This document shows, piece after piece, positions 11,338 to 23,032 of a stretch of 64,000 nucleotides of DNA. The stretch is from Rugalucina vietnamica (taxonomy: Eukaryota > Mollusca > Bivalvia > Lucinida > Lucinidae), in assembly GCA_964017185.1 (NCBI GenBank), contig OZ024879.1, positions 46,115,383 through 46,179,382 on the forward strand, read 5' to 3'. Below the pieces are notes generated by a model. That model made no database searches. It was given only the letters and a program-made list of their open reading frames with translations, and had not been told where the DNA came from. Position 1 is the stretch's first letter. Each line of letters begins with the position of its first letter. Made by a program: the position numbers and the translations under genes.

Positions 11338-12013
11338 GTAAGTATTTAACCTAAGCCATTTAAGCATTTGTAATCCATCAACCATTTTCAAAAGGCTTCT
11401 CCTGTTATACAACTACAAACTTTATACAAATGATTGTCTCCAGAACCAAAATGCCAGTGATCTTTAAGTTTGGCATAAATCTGATGCCTCGGGGAATTTA
11501 AAGAACTCGGTATGCAGCGAGTCTATAAAGATTTAAGAGTCTCCGTTCATCATAATTATTGTTTAGCAATAGACAATCATAACGACGTACATGTAACTGT
11601 GTATAGTTTTACTTCGTTGATCATCGAGTGGTGCTTTCTACAGTATTGAAAGACTGTTGGTATTAATTAATTCAAAATCATGTTAATTTTCTCAGACTGA
11701 AGACTGCAATCGGGAATACGATTGTGATTACCCCATACAAGGAGTCAGCGATCTTTAAATTTGGCATGAACCTGAAACATCGGGGATGGTAGAACTCGGT
11801 TTGCAGTCAGTTTATAAACATAGATCTCGCCAAAAGTTTAGCATGTTCTAGTTTTATAGGGCTTAAGTTATATATCCTGCAACTATTACTATTCAACATT
11901 CATTGATTTAGAATGGAAGCATGTCGTAGCAAAGAACAAATGACAGTTTTGCCTCGGCCTATCAGGTTTCGAAAATTGAAGGATAGATTTACATTGTATC
12001 ATTTTAATAAGCC

Positions 12014-12298
12014 GTGTTTCTCAATGCTGAACGCAGTACCCAGTTAAAGAAGAGTATATTGGAACTATATGTTACAAATAAAAATGGAAGACCTGACATC
12101 AAAACACTGACATTTCTTGAAAGAACAAATACGTTAATAGAGTATAGCAAAATTGCAGAGTTTAACAGTTTGAAAACAAGTTTGTCTTTAAAGATGCCCG
12201 ATGCCTACACCTCAAATGACAGAATAATATTGTCTATGCCACATTATTATTCTATCTATCGCCAAAAGATTCTACCAACTTTCGACTTAAAATTCTGA
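12014..12298 (+). other. Open frame of 94 codons, unrecognised
   Basis: The frame starts MFLNAERSTQLKKS and ends PTFDLKF. It has ordinary amino-acid composition and no motif I can name. A promoter or splice context is not evident. It could be chance or a degraded element fragment. Confidence 0.2.
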
Positions 12299-12374
12299 AA
12301 TTGACTACTTTTATGGTCAATATGAAAAAGTGTCGAAAATTACTCTTTCAAACTAAAAACAGTGCCTTGAGAGG

Positions 12375-13618
12375 CACGTATACCCCCGGCTGATAGCCAC
12401 CAAGCCCCCTTCCCTACCCCCTACCTAAGCAACCCGGCACATGCTCACCCCTGACATTTAACCTCACATCAACGAAAAAAAGTACCCTTATCAAGTACAT
12501 TTTAGAAACCACCAAGCCCCCTTCCCTACCCCCTACCTAAACAACCCGGCACATGCTCATCTCTGACATTGAACCTCACATCACCAACGCAAGACAGCAC
12601 CCTCATCAAGTACATTTTAGAAATAAGCAGTGTAAAGTACTTTACATACGAACATGGGGAAGTGTAGTTTTAGAATGACATATCTATTTTAGAGCGGTAT
12701 ACAGAGCTGACGTGTATACCCAATCTAGGACATAAGCGCGGACATTGTGGGTCAGGTCCTCAGTCCTAGATTGAAATGAAATTAGAATGTCATTATTCAA
12801 AAAAAAAAAAAAAAAAAATTAAGATGTCCTATATTTTGACCTCTAGCCCCACCCCCAGCATTAGAAACAAGGCAAACCTTATAGAGTACCTATGGGGCAA
12901 GTATGAATGATTTCTTAACATGATAGTAAAACAAGTACAGAAAATACAATTATTTAAGAAGTTCTAGATTTTGACCTCTAGCCCCAACCCCCCCCCCCCC
13001 CACATAGACCTTAGAGTCTGAATCTTACATGGTACCTATGGTCTAAGTATGAATGCGTTCTGGCAAGACTTAGTGGATGTCAAGAAAACAGACTTACAGA
13101 AAGTTTATCATGGTATATATCATATAAAAATGTGTCCTAGATTTTGACCTCTAGCCCCACCCCTGGGGACGGTAACCAGGATTTGGTGACATTGAATATG
13201 AAAGCAAACCCTAAAGGGTATCTATGAACTATATAAGAATACATTCCTATGATTGTTTGTTAAGATATGAACTTAAGAGAAGAAACATTAACATTGTAAA
13301 CAGCACATTTTAAAGGTGACCTAGATTTTGACCTCCAGCCCCACCCCCGGGCATGGACCCTGGGGTCCGAACTCATGGAAACAAAGCAAACCCTATAGGG
13401 TACCTATGGTCCAAATATGAATAGTTTCTGACCATTGGTTCATGAGATATACACCTCTAGAGAAACTTTAACCAAAACTTTGACATAAATTCTACGAACG
13501 TTCCGGAATTACGAACGAAGAAACGAACTAACGAACGAACATACGAACGGACGAACAGACGAACGGAAAAGCGAAAACTATATACCCGTCGGCATAAATG
13601 CCGGTGGTATAACTAGTA
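12375..13618. mobile_element. Non-autonomous TIR element with internal tandem repeats
   Basis: The ends look like imperfect inverted repeats: GTATACCCCCGGC near 12378 and GCCGGTGGTATA near 13600. Inside are two about 115-bp tandem units (12402-12625, phrase AAGCCCCCTTCCCTACCCCC). Then come four degenerate units of about 140-190 bp, starting near 12826, 12963, 13132 and 13319, each with TTTTGACCTCTAGCCCCACC. Near the right end is a (GAACGAAC)-type run, 13495-13565. No coding region is seen. Similar 'gacct...cccc' repeats with an ACGA-rich end are common in marine-invertebrate genomes. Confidence 0.6.
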
Positions 13619-13815
13619 ACCTTATCTTTTGTCAATCAGTATCTAACTAGCTGCCGATTTTGCATCAGTAAAAGTCTTGATTCTTTCCTTTGAAACCATG
13701 ACATCGAATAAGGTCGATTGTGTCTACATTTTTATTCGCTGGTATTAGTTCTGCTGTTTTTACGTCAACTTAGACCAAGCGTATATTAAAGAGTCTATGT
13801 TCATTATAACTGTCT

Positions 13816-14077
13816 AATTACGAAAAATTGTCCATACAATATATGGAGATATTTTCTAGCTGTAAAAATTGAAAATTTCATTAAAATTTGTATTTGGCTC
13901 AAAACATAGATTGTGGGTACACGTTTGAACCGCCATGCCGAGGCGGTACTAACGAGTCCCCACAACCTATGGTTTGGAATATAAATAAGAAAAATAGGTA
14001 TACCCCTGTACACCCGTTGTACTATAAAAAGTTGGGTTTAAGATGGTATACATTTCACGAACATGTTTTCATGAAGT
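13816..14077 (-). mobile_element. Foldback MITE FB1 copy
   Basis: Inverse of the FB1 consensus (see 47019-47297). The central palindrome is diverged (CCATGCCGAGGCGG), with arms ACATAGATTGTGGGTAC and CCCACAACCTATGG. Confidence 0.85.
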
Positions 14078-14124
14078 AGCAATAGAAAATCATATTGGTC
14101 ATATGTACATGTAATTGCTATTTT

Positions 14125-14435
14125 TTTTTTGTTTGAATTTGTTTGAATTGATGTTTAACGTCCCAGTCAACATTAATGGACATGTCGAGACGTTGCCTCC
14201 ATTTTATAGGACTTTTACTAAACATTAGGATGGCTTGACACTCAAAATATGCTTCATAAATATAAACACCCAAACAATATGTACGGATGGTTTGACTAAA
14301 CCACTTTACCTGGGCAGGCTCAGTCTTGTGCAGTTAACCAGTAATCAGATGATCGGTCGGTAGTTAAGAAACTTGGCCTAAAGGCACTAGCAGCCAAAAT
14401 GGGTGGGGCCCATAGTCCCACCCGACCACCCTAAT
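14125..14435 (-). mobile_element. SINE-2 copy, full length
   Basis: Tail TTTGAATTGATGTTTAACGT near 14146, head CCCACCCGACCACC at 14418-14431. It is immediately followed by an opposite-strand copy. Confidence 0.85.
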
Positions 14436-14454
14436 ATATACTAGCTTCTATTAC

Positions 14455-14632
14455 CAGAGTGTGGGTCCCCACCAGTTAGGGCCTTGGGAGAAATAGACGG
14501 GCTGCTTGTGCCTCCAGGCAAAGCTTGTATCTACTGACCGATCTGATTACTGGTTAACCGCTTTTGTGTGAACCTGTCCAGGAAAAGTGGTTTAGACCAT
14601 CCATACATATAAGCATTATTTGGCTCTCTTTT
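14455..14632 (+). mobile_element. SINE-2 fragment, 5' half
   Basis: Contains GGGCTGCTTGTGCCTCCAGG and GATTACTGGTTAACCGC. It lies head to head with the copy at 14125-14435. Confidence 0.8.
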
Positions 14633-14949
14633 TTGCTCGTCATTCTATGACGTTTTAGCGATTCATTAAGAACTTACCAAGAAAAGCTCACCATCCCGTT
14701 TCTTGTTTGTCGGTTCTGAATTTCGTAACGACTTTGTTGGTATAAGATCTAATCTAAATATATTTTAATTCTCTTAAACTGTGGGGAATGCAACGAGAGT
14801 ATAATATCAGTGCAACGGGTTCTCGAAATACATAAGTTATGAGATGTATTATTTAGGCCTCATCATTCGTAGTGTGACATTGTCTTGACCATAAAAACGA
14901 CAGAGTGAATAATGTGATGTGTTGTTTTGAAAGTATGCACTCCTCAGTC

Positions 14950-15275
14950 TTGGAAACTGGATAGAAGAGCACATCAGTGAGCTCATGAAGACATACGAGT
15001 ATAAGGACTTGAGCCAAACAGAATTAAATATCCCCATGGATCAAATTTCAGATGGCAAGCCCATAGCGTATAAGATTTGCCTGGAGGCACAGACAGCCCA
15101 TCTATTTCTTTAGGCCCTAATGGGCGGTGCCAATATCCCCGCCCGATCACCCTTTGAAACTCCTTGGTTACATTCAAAGAAAAATTATTGTAAAACTCAC
15201 CTATGGTACTACGAGAGCGAGCCTTTTCGAATTACATGGACACTGAGGTGACGAACGATGATAATTTTCTCTGTA
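14950..15275 (+). pseudogene. Exon segments C and A, degenerate last copy
   Basis: At 14950-15046 the frame after CTCCTCAG reads GNWIEEHISELMKTYEYKDL then SQTELNIPMDQIS. It is the most complete version of segment C (compare 9302 and 10777). A SINE-2 fragment (15047-15155) abuts it. At about 15206-15272 is a frame-damaged relative of exon A that keeps NYMDTEV and NDDNFL and its GTAAGTA donor. Confidence 0.45.
15047..15155 (-). mobile_element. SINE-2 fragment
   Basis: The 5' part of the family, with GCCTGGAGGCACAGACAGCC and CCCCGCCCGATCACC. Confidence 0.8.
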
Positions 15276-15599
15276 AGTATTTAACCGAAGCTATTTAAGC
15301 CTCCCCAGATGAGCGCCCGCCAACATTAACCATTTTCAAAAGGTTTCTCTAATGAAACTACATAGCTATTAAAGTTAGCACCCACAAACCTATAAGTTTC
15401 TCCTCTAATACAAGTACAAAACTTTTAAAGAAATCATGCCCTCATGCTACCTACGGGTCAATCATTTTTGGAAACAGTTAATTTGATTTTGCTTCAAATT
15501 TGACTTTCATAGATTAAAGTTCGAGGGTGCGGTTTATCGAGGCTATGCGCACACCATTGAGCATACGTAACCGGCATAGTGGCTTTACCTGCTGTATTT

Positions 15600-15850
15600 T
15601 GTTAGTTTGAAGTGGTGCTTTACGTCTCTGTCAACAGCAATGGTCATCTCGGGACGTTGCCGCCATTTTATAGGACAGGAAGTCTTGACATTAAAAACGG
15701 ACTTCATAAAATGTAACCACCCAACCAAACCAATACGGTTTATATGTATGGATGATTTGACTGAGCCACTTTTCCTGGGCAGGCTCAGACTTCAGCGGTT
15801 TACCAGTAATTAGATGGTCGGTCCTTAGTTTAGAAGCTTTGCCCGGATGC
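15600..15850 (-). mobile_element. SINE-2 copy, 5'-truncated
   Basis: The tail and middle of the family are present, through CCTGGGCAGGCTCAGAC and AAGCTTTGCCCGGA. It ends before the head. Confidence 0.8.
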
Positions 15851-15929
15851 TGTATTTTGGCGTTTAGACCCGGAGAGGGTTCTCCTATATTAAGCAGTAC
15901 GGGTATGTGCCGCGGTAAAGCCCCCCTTT

Positions 15930-16105
15930 TTGAGTTTTACTAGCTCTGAATGCACCTACTTTTGCTCTAAAAGCACCCACTGTTTCGCTGAATGCACTCA
16001 ATTTTCCCAGTTCGATCAGCTTTGAAGGTACAACTTTTACCGTTCTTTCAGCTCTAAAAGCACCCACTTTTTCAGTTTGATCAGCTCCGTAAGCCCCCTT
16101 CTTTT
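15930..16105. repeat. Degenerate short repeat
   Basis: The phrase AGCTCT(A/G)AA.GCACCCACTTTT recurs four or five times, with GATCAGCT in between. The period is irregular. No coding sense. Confidence 0.5.
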
Positions 16106-16139
16106 AACCTAGGGCGGCACATACATCCCCCCTCCCCGT

Positions 16140-18180
16140 TTAGATAATACTTTCAGGCAATGCAGTACAATCGATTACACCACTGGATTGTATTATTACA
16201 AAGCCAATCTAAAACAATCCATAGTGTTTGTTGCGTTTATTTATTTAGATTAAGAATGCTCTCAACTACTTGAAACGTTGAATAGTGCGGGTCATCCGCA
16301 CCAAAATTAATCACATAGGACTCGAGGATATAAAGTGCGGCTCCCCGTCGTTTAGATTCGGAACAACATATACATGTAGTTTAGATACAGAACAAATGAA
16401 CTAATTTTTCACATGCCTCTCTTGCATTAAGTTTAAAACACATATTTGGAACCGCGTGAGAAATCAGCATGTGCGATAAATCATTTGAGGTCATACTCAC
16501 ACTAATTTAAAATACACCGCTACAAAATAGAAAAAGAAACATGTAGGCAATGATCAGAAAATGGCGCAATCAGAGAGTATTACCAGTGGGAAAAACTAAA
16601 TTGACAATTAGTAACCCAATTATATAACTACTGAAAACAGTTTTTACTACCAGAGGCTCATAGAACCCATATGAATTTACAACTATAGTATATTTGCACA
16701 TTTCCTCATTAAAATATTGCCCTAGCAAACATAGTTCTTTTCGAAAACACGATTAAATCACGTTAACCTCATATTCAATTGACAATACCAGCAATGCATA
16801 TTGATCGTCATACTTACTTAAACCATGTACTTCGATGAAAGATGTGTTATTTGCATATATCAGGTTTTTCAGAGGTTGAGAATCTAGCTTAAACTCTGCT
16901 GAAACTGGCTGACTATGGAGATGAGTAAACTAGTAAATTGGAAAAAAAATGACTGAAACTAATGAATCCGTTAGCAGGCTTCATGACCATGACAAAGCAA
17001 CGAGGCGGTTATATTTGAAGCACATTTTGGATGTCATGACATCCTGATTTTGGGTACAAGTCCCATAAAATGGAGACATGCCCATATACGTTGACTGGGA
17101 CGGTAAGCGTCTATTCAAACAAACATATTGACTTGAACCACTTTTCTTGGGTAGGCTCAGACCGGTTGAACGATTTACCAGTTATCAGATGGTCAGTGGG
17201 TAGTTTATAAATTTGCCTCACGGCACAAGCAGTCAATCTATTTTCTCCGAGCTCAATTGACAGGTGCCTACATTACATCTCGACCACCCTGATTTGTTGC
17301 TTGAATTTCATAAAAATGAATGATTTCAAAAAGCTGCAACTAGTATCTGTAGAATAAATAGGACCGAAAGTTTACGGATGCACCTCTTTAATAATAATAA
17401 ATAAGCACCACCTTTGAATTAATAAAGTGCTTACATAGAAGAGTACTCTGAGCCGCATTTGAACACAAATGCTGAAAGTATTTCCGATGAAATTTTCAAG
17501 TTTTACAGCTGAAAACATAACAGGACCAATGGTCCTGTAAACGCTCACATGAGATCAACTCGAATTCCTGTTCTTTTTGGCTGAGTGAAAATCAGGGTTG
17601 CTATGTGACAAAAATCAACTTCTTTGTATATTCATTTGTCTGGCTTTATACTATTTTTAGACCTCTCGGGTTTATATCCCAGTGATATTTCATTTGGTTC
17701 TAATGTGTTTTCGAATTTCACTACAGTAGGTTATTGCAAAAGTAGATGAGCATGACAAATTGCCTTCGAAGGCTTTTGGTAATGGAGATAGCTCAACACT
17801 GGAGCTTCAAAACAGTGTTCTGGACTGCTGAAATACAAGAACATGTAGTTAAGATATTTTATAAAGTCAATGTTCCATGTTGGGGTTGATTTATTACAAT
17901 GTAATATATTTTGTTATATATAAAATGTTGGAAAAACCTTGTCTGCAACTAATAAGATTAAAAGAAAAATCTTGTTTTCTAAGAAGCTACGGAACCTACA
18001 TGGCATTCAAAAATATCCGTGCTCTATAATTGCTTGAGAAAATTTTCAGATCTGTTTTCAAAGTCTGAAAAACAAACAATTACACACTATAATCCTTTAT
18101 TAAAGGGAAAGTGTTTTCATTCAATTTCATTTCGAAAAAAGGGGATACGGACGATTTTTCAAGAATAATACTCCTCACTG
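16140..18180. other. Gene-poor stretch with repeat fragments
   Basis: No coding region was recognised. It holds an inverse fragment of the 3' end of the retroelement at 54933 (about 16545-16640). It also holds two abutting SINE-2 pieces in opposite orientation: the 3' half at about 17020-17112 (plus) and the 5' half at 17114-17292 (minus). The remainder is AT-rich. Confidence 0.6.
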
Positions 18181-18182
18181 TG

Positions 18183-18432
18183 AGGGAAGGGAGGTCGGGT
18201 GGGAATATAGACCTCCGCCCATATGGGCTTAAAGAAATAGATAGGCTGCTTGTGTACAGCCCATCTGATTACTGGTTAACCGCGTCTGAGCCTGCCAAGG
18301 AAATGTGGTTCAAGTCAAACCATCCATACATAATAGCCATATTAGTTTCGTTGAATGGTCATATTTGAAGCACGTTCAGGATGCCATGACGTGCTAATTT
18401 TGTGTAAAAGTCCCATAAAATGGAGCAACGTC
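18183..18432 (+). mobile_element. SINE-2 copy, plus orientation
   Basis: Begins near GGTCGGGTGGGAATATAGAC, passes GATTACTGGTTAACCGC and GGTTCAAGTCAAACC, and runs to AAAATGGAGCAACGTCC. It has a small internal deletion in the head. An ATG used by a downstream open frame at 18420 lies in this SINE. Confidence 0.85.
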
Positions 18433-18439
18433 CAGACAA

Positions 18440-19853
18440 GAACATAGCTGTTGACATAGCGGCTGTTTCTTGTGATTGTTCTGCTGAGGCTGTAGCTCTG
18501 TTGAATAGTTTAATCAATGTCAAAGCGGAAGTGCTGTCATTGAAACAAAGTCACGCTGCTGTTGAATTGGTTCGTTCCGTCAGAAATACAGTATTTACAA
18601 TCAACTGTACTTAGAATGAAGGTAGATCTTAGCAAACTAAGCACAACGGTTTCAAAGTATGTGACTAACATAAGTTTCGCTGGCCACCGCGTTGAGTCGG
18701 GCAAAAGGCTTAGAGTAGAGAATCCGTGAACGGAAATTCGTTTGCAAAAAGACTCAGTTCGAGATAAACAGGATTCTTTACACTGTTGATCTACTTCCCA
18801 ACACGAACACTAGTAAAAGTAAAAAAGTCTACTTAGAAAGCTTAAGCGGTACAAACCTCAGACGCTTCCGGAACTTCCACTCTGATTTATCAAATAAAAA
18901 CTCTGCTACAAGTACCATGTATGAACTAGATGGATTATTTCCATCGGTATTCCGTTAGATCTCTCCAGAGGAGCGAGGTTACGAAGTGTATCGGAGTGCA
19001 GGTTAGCCAGCTGATCTATGCATGAACGTCTTAAGTTGGACAGGCCACCTCTGCCTCGGTCTCTGTCGTGCAGGTAGTTGGCGTTTTTGTTCACAATGAT
19101 AGTAGTGGGTGGCTTCACACAAGTGGAGATCATCTCATGGCCGAACCTCACTTGTCGCGTGTACGATCAAATGTGACTTCCGTTGTTGGTTCCGGGAATG
19201 CTGTTCCTGACGCGCGGGAATCTGCTCAGCACGGTGACGTCGGCAGTGCATGTTCGTCCGATGGGGTGATCAGCAACCCTATGATTATTACGAACGGAGC
19301 GGAGCGGTCATCCTCATCACTTGGTACCGACAGTCTCATGAGACAGTTCCTACACATTAAAATCATTTTCCACTGCGTTATACGCAGCAATACTCATATT
19401 AAGATAATCTAGCAAATGTAAGCTCCACTGGTCAAAGCAACGGAGTTTCAAAACGTGCGTCAAGTAACATACCTGTATACACTACTACGAGAATTCCAAC
19501 GTCGGAATATGATGATTTCTTTCGTGAGAATGATTCTATCAGTCATGCGACACGTGATGGTGATGGTGACTTTGTTCAATACTATAAGAAAAAGCCACGT
19601 CGCTATTATCTTGGTGGGCTTTTGCCTTCGATCATTGAAGATAAAATTACGCGATATGTAAACAGGCGTGGACTCACAGTAACGTTCGTGCATATTAAGC
19701 ACAGTAAACGGAATAAGCGAAATGTAGTTATTCGGCTGAATAGGGAGGATCATGCATCAGCCGCTCTTGTTGAGTCTCCCTCATTCTGGCCTCTTGGTGT
19801 TAGATGCCGGCCATGGCAAGATCGAAATGAGCGTAATCAAGTTCATGATGCAA
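18440..19853 (+). pseudogene. Non-LTR retrotransposon ORF1 remnant
   Basis: The 5' part (about 18440-18612) encodes a helical segment, AEAVALLNSLINVKAEVLSL. About 1 kb later (19500-19850) is a compact basic domain with YYLGGLLPSIIEDKITRYV, then RNVVIRLN, then FWPLGVRCRPW. The 'YxGG ... FWPxGVxCRxW' pattern is known from the C-terminal RRM-like domain of ORF1-type proteins of invertebrate LINEs. The reading frame changes several times between the two parts. An FB1 MITE begins directly at 19854. No matching ORF2 follows, so this is a detached relic. Confidence 0.55.
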
Positions 19854-20100
19854 CATCAGGAAAACATGTCCGTGAAATGAATACCCCTCATACCCAACTT
19901 TATATAGCAAAACTGGGGTATGCAGGGGTATACCTAAACATAGATTGTGGGTACTCGTTAGGACCGCCTCGGTCTAACGTGTACCCACAATCTATGTTTT
20001 GAGCAAAAATAAGAAAAATAAAAAAAAAAATCAGATTAAAATTTTCAATTTTTAAAGCTGAAACAATCTCTGTTTATTGCATGGGCAAGTTGTCGAAATG
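19854..20100 (+). mobile_element. Foldback MITE FB1 copy
   Basis: CATCAGGAAAACATGTCCGTG at the left end and CATGGGCAAGTTGTCG at the right. The centre is shortened to GGACCGCCTCGGTCTAACG. Confidence 0.9.
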
Positions 20101-20284
20101 AACATTCCGCCAGCTTGACAGTACACATAAACCCCGTGAAAGGCAAGTGTTTGGTAGGTCCGATATGGACGTTTAGGAGCCGTTCTCAATACTTCGTGAC
20201 CAAGATAATCAGGAGAATTATTTCAACTCTTTTAATGGATATTAACATAATGACGTGGAACGCCACTGGCATTATGATTTAAGT

Positions 20285-20510
20285 GACTGTTTTTCGTCGA
20301 AAGTAAGAATAGAGGAGCCAGAAATCAAAGTAATAAAATTTAAAGTCCCAACATTGACACCAGGTGGGAAATAAAATACATAAAACATAACAAAACATTT
20401 TTCCAACAACACACTCGATGAGTAGAATGACTAGCTCTTTCCCAACAAGGTAGCCATTTTGGCTAAGTTTCGACCTAAACGAAAGGCAAGGAGGCGGGCA
20501 CAATAAACTT
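20285..20510. repeat. Dispersed repeat, inverse of 39700-39955
   Basis: Shared phrases on opposite strands include ATAAAACATAGCAAAACATTT-like and CAACAAGGTAGCCAT. No coding sense and no ends defined. Confidence 0.6.
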
Positions 20511-20676
20511 AAAATGAATATAAACCACTTTCTCTGGGACACCGATTACGGTTTTTACAGGGGACAACGCCGAAAACCACTTTTCCTGGGGGTCATCCTC
20601 GACTTTATAAAGAACGAAAATTAAATTAACACAGTTTTCAACTGGCGAACACGTGTACAAAAAAGGCACAAGGAAA

Positions 20677-20810
20677 ATGCGCAATCAGAAACAAATTCCC
20701 ACTCCAAAAACCGAGGTTGGGAAAACCTTAATTGACAATTAGGTACTTATACGTAGAAAACATATCAGAGCAGCTATTTCCAAATAGGCGGCTACTCAGA
20801 TAAGTAACAA
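20677..20810 (-). mobile_element. Retroelement 3'-end fragment
   Basis: Inverse of the 3' end at 55880-56053: GCGCAATCAGAAACAAATTC, then CACTCCAAAAACCGAGG, then CAGCTATTTCCAAATAGG. Confidence 0.8.
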
Positions 20811-20857
20811 TACCAACCACATACAGTCACCAGAAATACAGAGATAATTATTATCAT

Positions 20858-21090
20858 TAACCCATATTTGACGAATGGATTCTCCCATCATTATCATTTG
20901 GGTGAGTCCACTTTCATTTTAGGGGCTCAGGAGTCAGTTTCAATTGTCATATAAATTTTAGACGAAAATCCTCCTAGCAAACAGAATAGCCCCAGATGGG
21001 ACGCCGCGTTTTGCGGCGTCACATCTGGGGCTATTCTGTTTGCCTATGTCCCATAAAAAGGACGCCAGACTTATATGAATTAACAGAACC
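20858..21090 (-). mobile_element. Palindrome-centred MITE FB3 copy
   Basis: Arms GCAAACAGAATAGCCCCAGA and the inverse at 21028-21042 meet around GACGCCGCGTTTTGCGGCGTC, so the centre folds into a near-perfect hairpin of about 65 bp. The outer part begins AACCCATATTTGACGAATGG. Other copies are at 22190 and 43396. Confidence 0.9.
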
Positions 21091-21984
21091 ATTTTACTAG
21101 GACAGCGAAATTACTATTTATACCCGTACAGCGAAAATTCATTAGCAAATATTAAAACGGATTTGAATAAAATTACTGGTAACACGTGTATTACAAAATG
21201 CTGCTGCAATAAAAACCAAAACCTCAACCCAAATAGACGAGGCGGGAAGGACACCATTTCTACTGGTTCATCAAAATGTTCATTCACGAAACTAAACTCG
21301 GGGTGGGGGGAAATCAAATAAACATATTTATTTATAATACTGCCTAAATTAACTTGTATTGTCGAAAAGATTTTTTTTAGAAATCAACATTAAACCAAAA
21401 GAGAGCAACCGCCCTGGAAAGCCAGTAATGAATTGCAGGATTGGGCATAAATTGTCACCTAACAAAATATATGTGCATGTCGAGATTGTTATACATAGAT
21501 TGCTACATATAAACGTCCTTGTAAACTTCCTTAATACCCAGGGTGTAGTATGTATTTTTATCAAGGTTATGCTTACGTGCAGGGATGAATGGATTACATT
21601 GTTTAGTATTCGTACGACGACCCTGCTCCACAAAGGCCAAACGATAATGTTACATCTTTTATATTATCAAACATGATATTTTACATATTTGACCCTATAT
21701 TATACTGTTTTAACCTTCATTGATAGATGAACGTAAACCTTGCCTGCTATGAGGAACTTTTAACCCGTTGATTCGTCGCCGGTGAGTTTTGTATTTGTTA
21801 ATATATGCTTATTCACCGATAAAATAATATTTATATTGTACAATTAAGAGGCAATTCTTCAAATTTTACTGAAAAAAAAAAAGAATATTAGTTGGTGGTA
21901 TTTTAGATAAAAATTATACATTTCTTCGTTTTTATTTCATATTGCTGTACAGTGTATCCCGCTTTGTCAGTTTTACCCACACTG
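21090..21984. other. No gene recognised
   Basis: Overlapping open frames on both strands near 21350-21680 have no recognisable domain. I see no repeat here. Confidence 0.45.
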
Positions 21985-22190
21985 AATGGCCGAAAAGTTA
22001 ACTAATATATATAAGGTAACTGAGTGGCCACCTATTGGGAAAATAGCTGCTCATTCGGCTTACGAAATGTTTTCATGGTATAAGTACCTGATTGTTAGTT
22101 TGGTTTTTTCCCACCTCGGTTTTTGGAGTGGGAATCTTTTTCTGATTGCGCCTTTTCCTGATCTTTGCCTACTTGTACCTTCATATATAT
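21985..22190 (+). mobile_element. Retroelement 3'-end fragment
   Basis: GGTAACTGAGTGGCCACCTA, then CATTCGGCTTACGA, then GATTGCGCCTTTTCCTGATC to CTTGTACC. It is followed directly by FB3. Confidence 0.9.
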
Positions 22191-22410
22191 AAGCCTGGCG
22201 TCCCTTTTGTGGGACATAGGCAAACAGAATTGCCCCAGATGTGACACCGCAGAACGCGGCGTCCCATCTGGGCCTATTCTGTTTGCACAGAGAAATTTCA
22301 TCGAAAAATTGAATAAAATTGAAAAATCAATCCTTACGCCCCTAAAGCTGAAAGTGGACTCATCCAATTGATAATGATGGGAAAATCCATTCGTCAAATA
22401 TGGGTTAATA
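22190..22410 (+). mobile_element. Palindrome-centred MITE FB3 copy
   Basis: Hairpin GGCAAACAGAATTGCCCCAG ... GGGCCTATTCTGTTTGC around CCGCAGAACGCGG. The right part ends TCGTCAAATATGGGTTAATA. Confidence 0.9.
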
Positions 22411-22417
22411 TTCATCC

Positions 22418-22690
22418 CACCAGGAAAACATGTCCATGCAATGAATACCCCCTAATACCCCACTTTTAGATAGAGTAAGTATAACTGGGATATGCAGGGG
22501 TATACCTATTTATCTTATTTTGGGTCAAAATATAGATAGTGGGTACTCGTTATAACTGCCTCGCTGATGTGGTTCTAGCGTGTACCCACGATCTATGTTT
22601 TGAGCAAAAATATTAAAAATTTCTCTAGGGAAATTTTAAATCTTTTGAGTTGAAAAAATCTGTATATTGCATGGGCGTGTTTTCGTAATG
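22418..22690 (+). mobile_element. Foldback MITE FB1 copy
   Basis: Left end CAGGAAAACATGTCCATG, right end CATGGGCGTGTTTTCGTAATG. The centre is diverged (AACTGCCTCGCTGATGTGG). Confidence 0.9.
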
Positions 22691-22756
22691 TGTCTTACCG
22701 TTTAAATATGCTTCGGTTTGATCACATCCAAACAGATGGGGATATTCTTTTCCTCT

Positions 22757-22975
22757 TCAGCCACCGCATGAGAAAACCAACAATCTGCATATCCGAATGC
22801 AAAGACACAGATCAGCTGTGCAGTTACAGCGCCTTTGTTTTCATTACACGGATAGTACAATTCCTCCTTTTTAAGCCCAAACCTTCAAGCTTCTAGCCTT
22901 TTTCTGTGACTGTACAGCCCGGTTTGTGTCGGACTTGGTCGTAACCCAAATTGTTGGTTTTCTAACGCACAAACT
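22757..22975 (+). mobile_element. Foldback MITE FB2 copy
   Basis: Inverted ends GAGAAAACCAACAATCTGCA and AATTGTTGGTTTTCTAACGC. Internal landmarks are GGATAGTACAATTCCTCC and CGGTTTGTGTCGGAC. The consensus is best seen at 53338-53574. Confidence 0.8.
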
Positions 22976-23032
22976 CATTTTGTTGTTTCTATACGTACAT
23001 AATGATTTATTGTAATTATTTTCTTATTCCAG

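Noticed and set aside
21349-21676. Overlapping 94- and 105-codon frames on both strands
   Set aside because: No domain, no splice context, both strands equally open.
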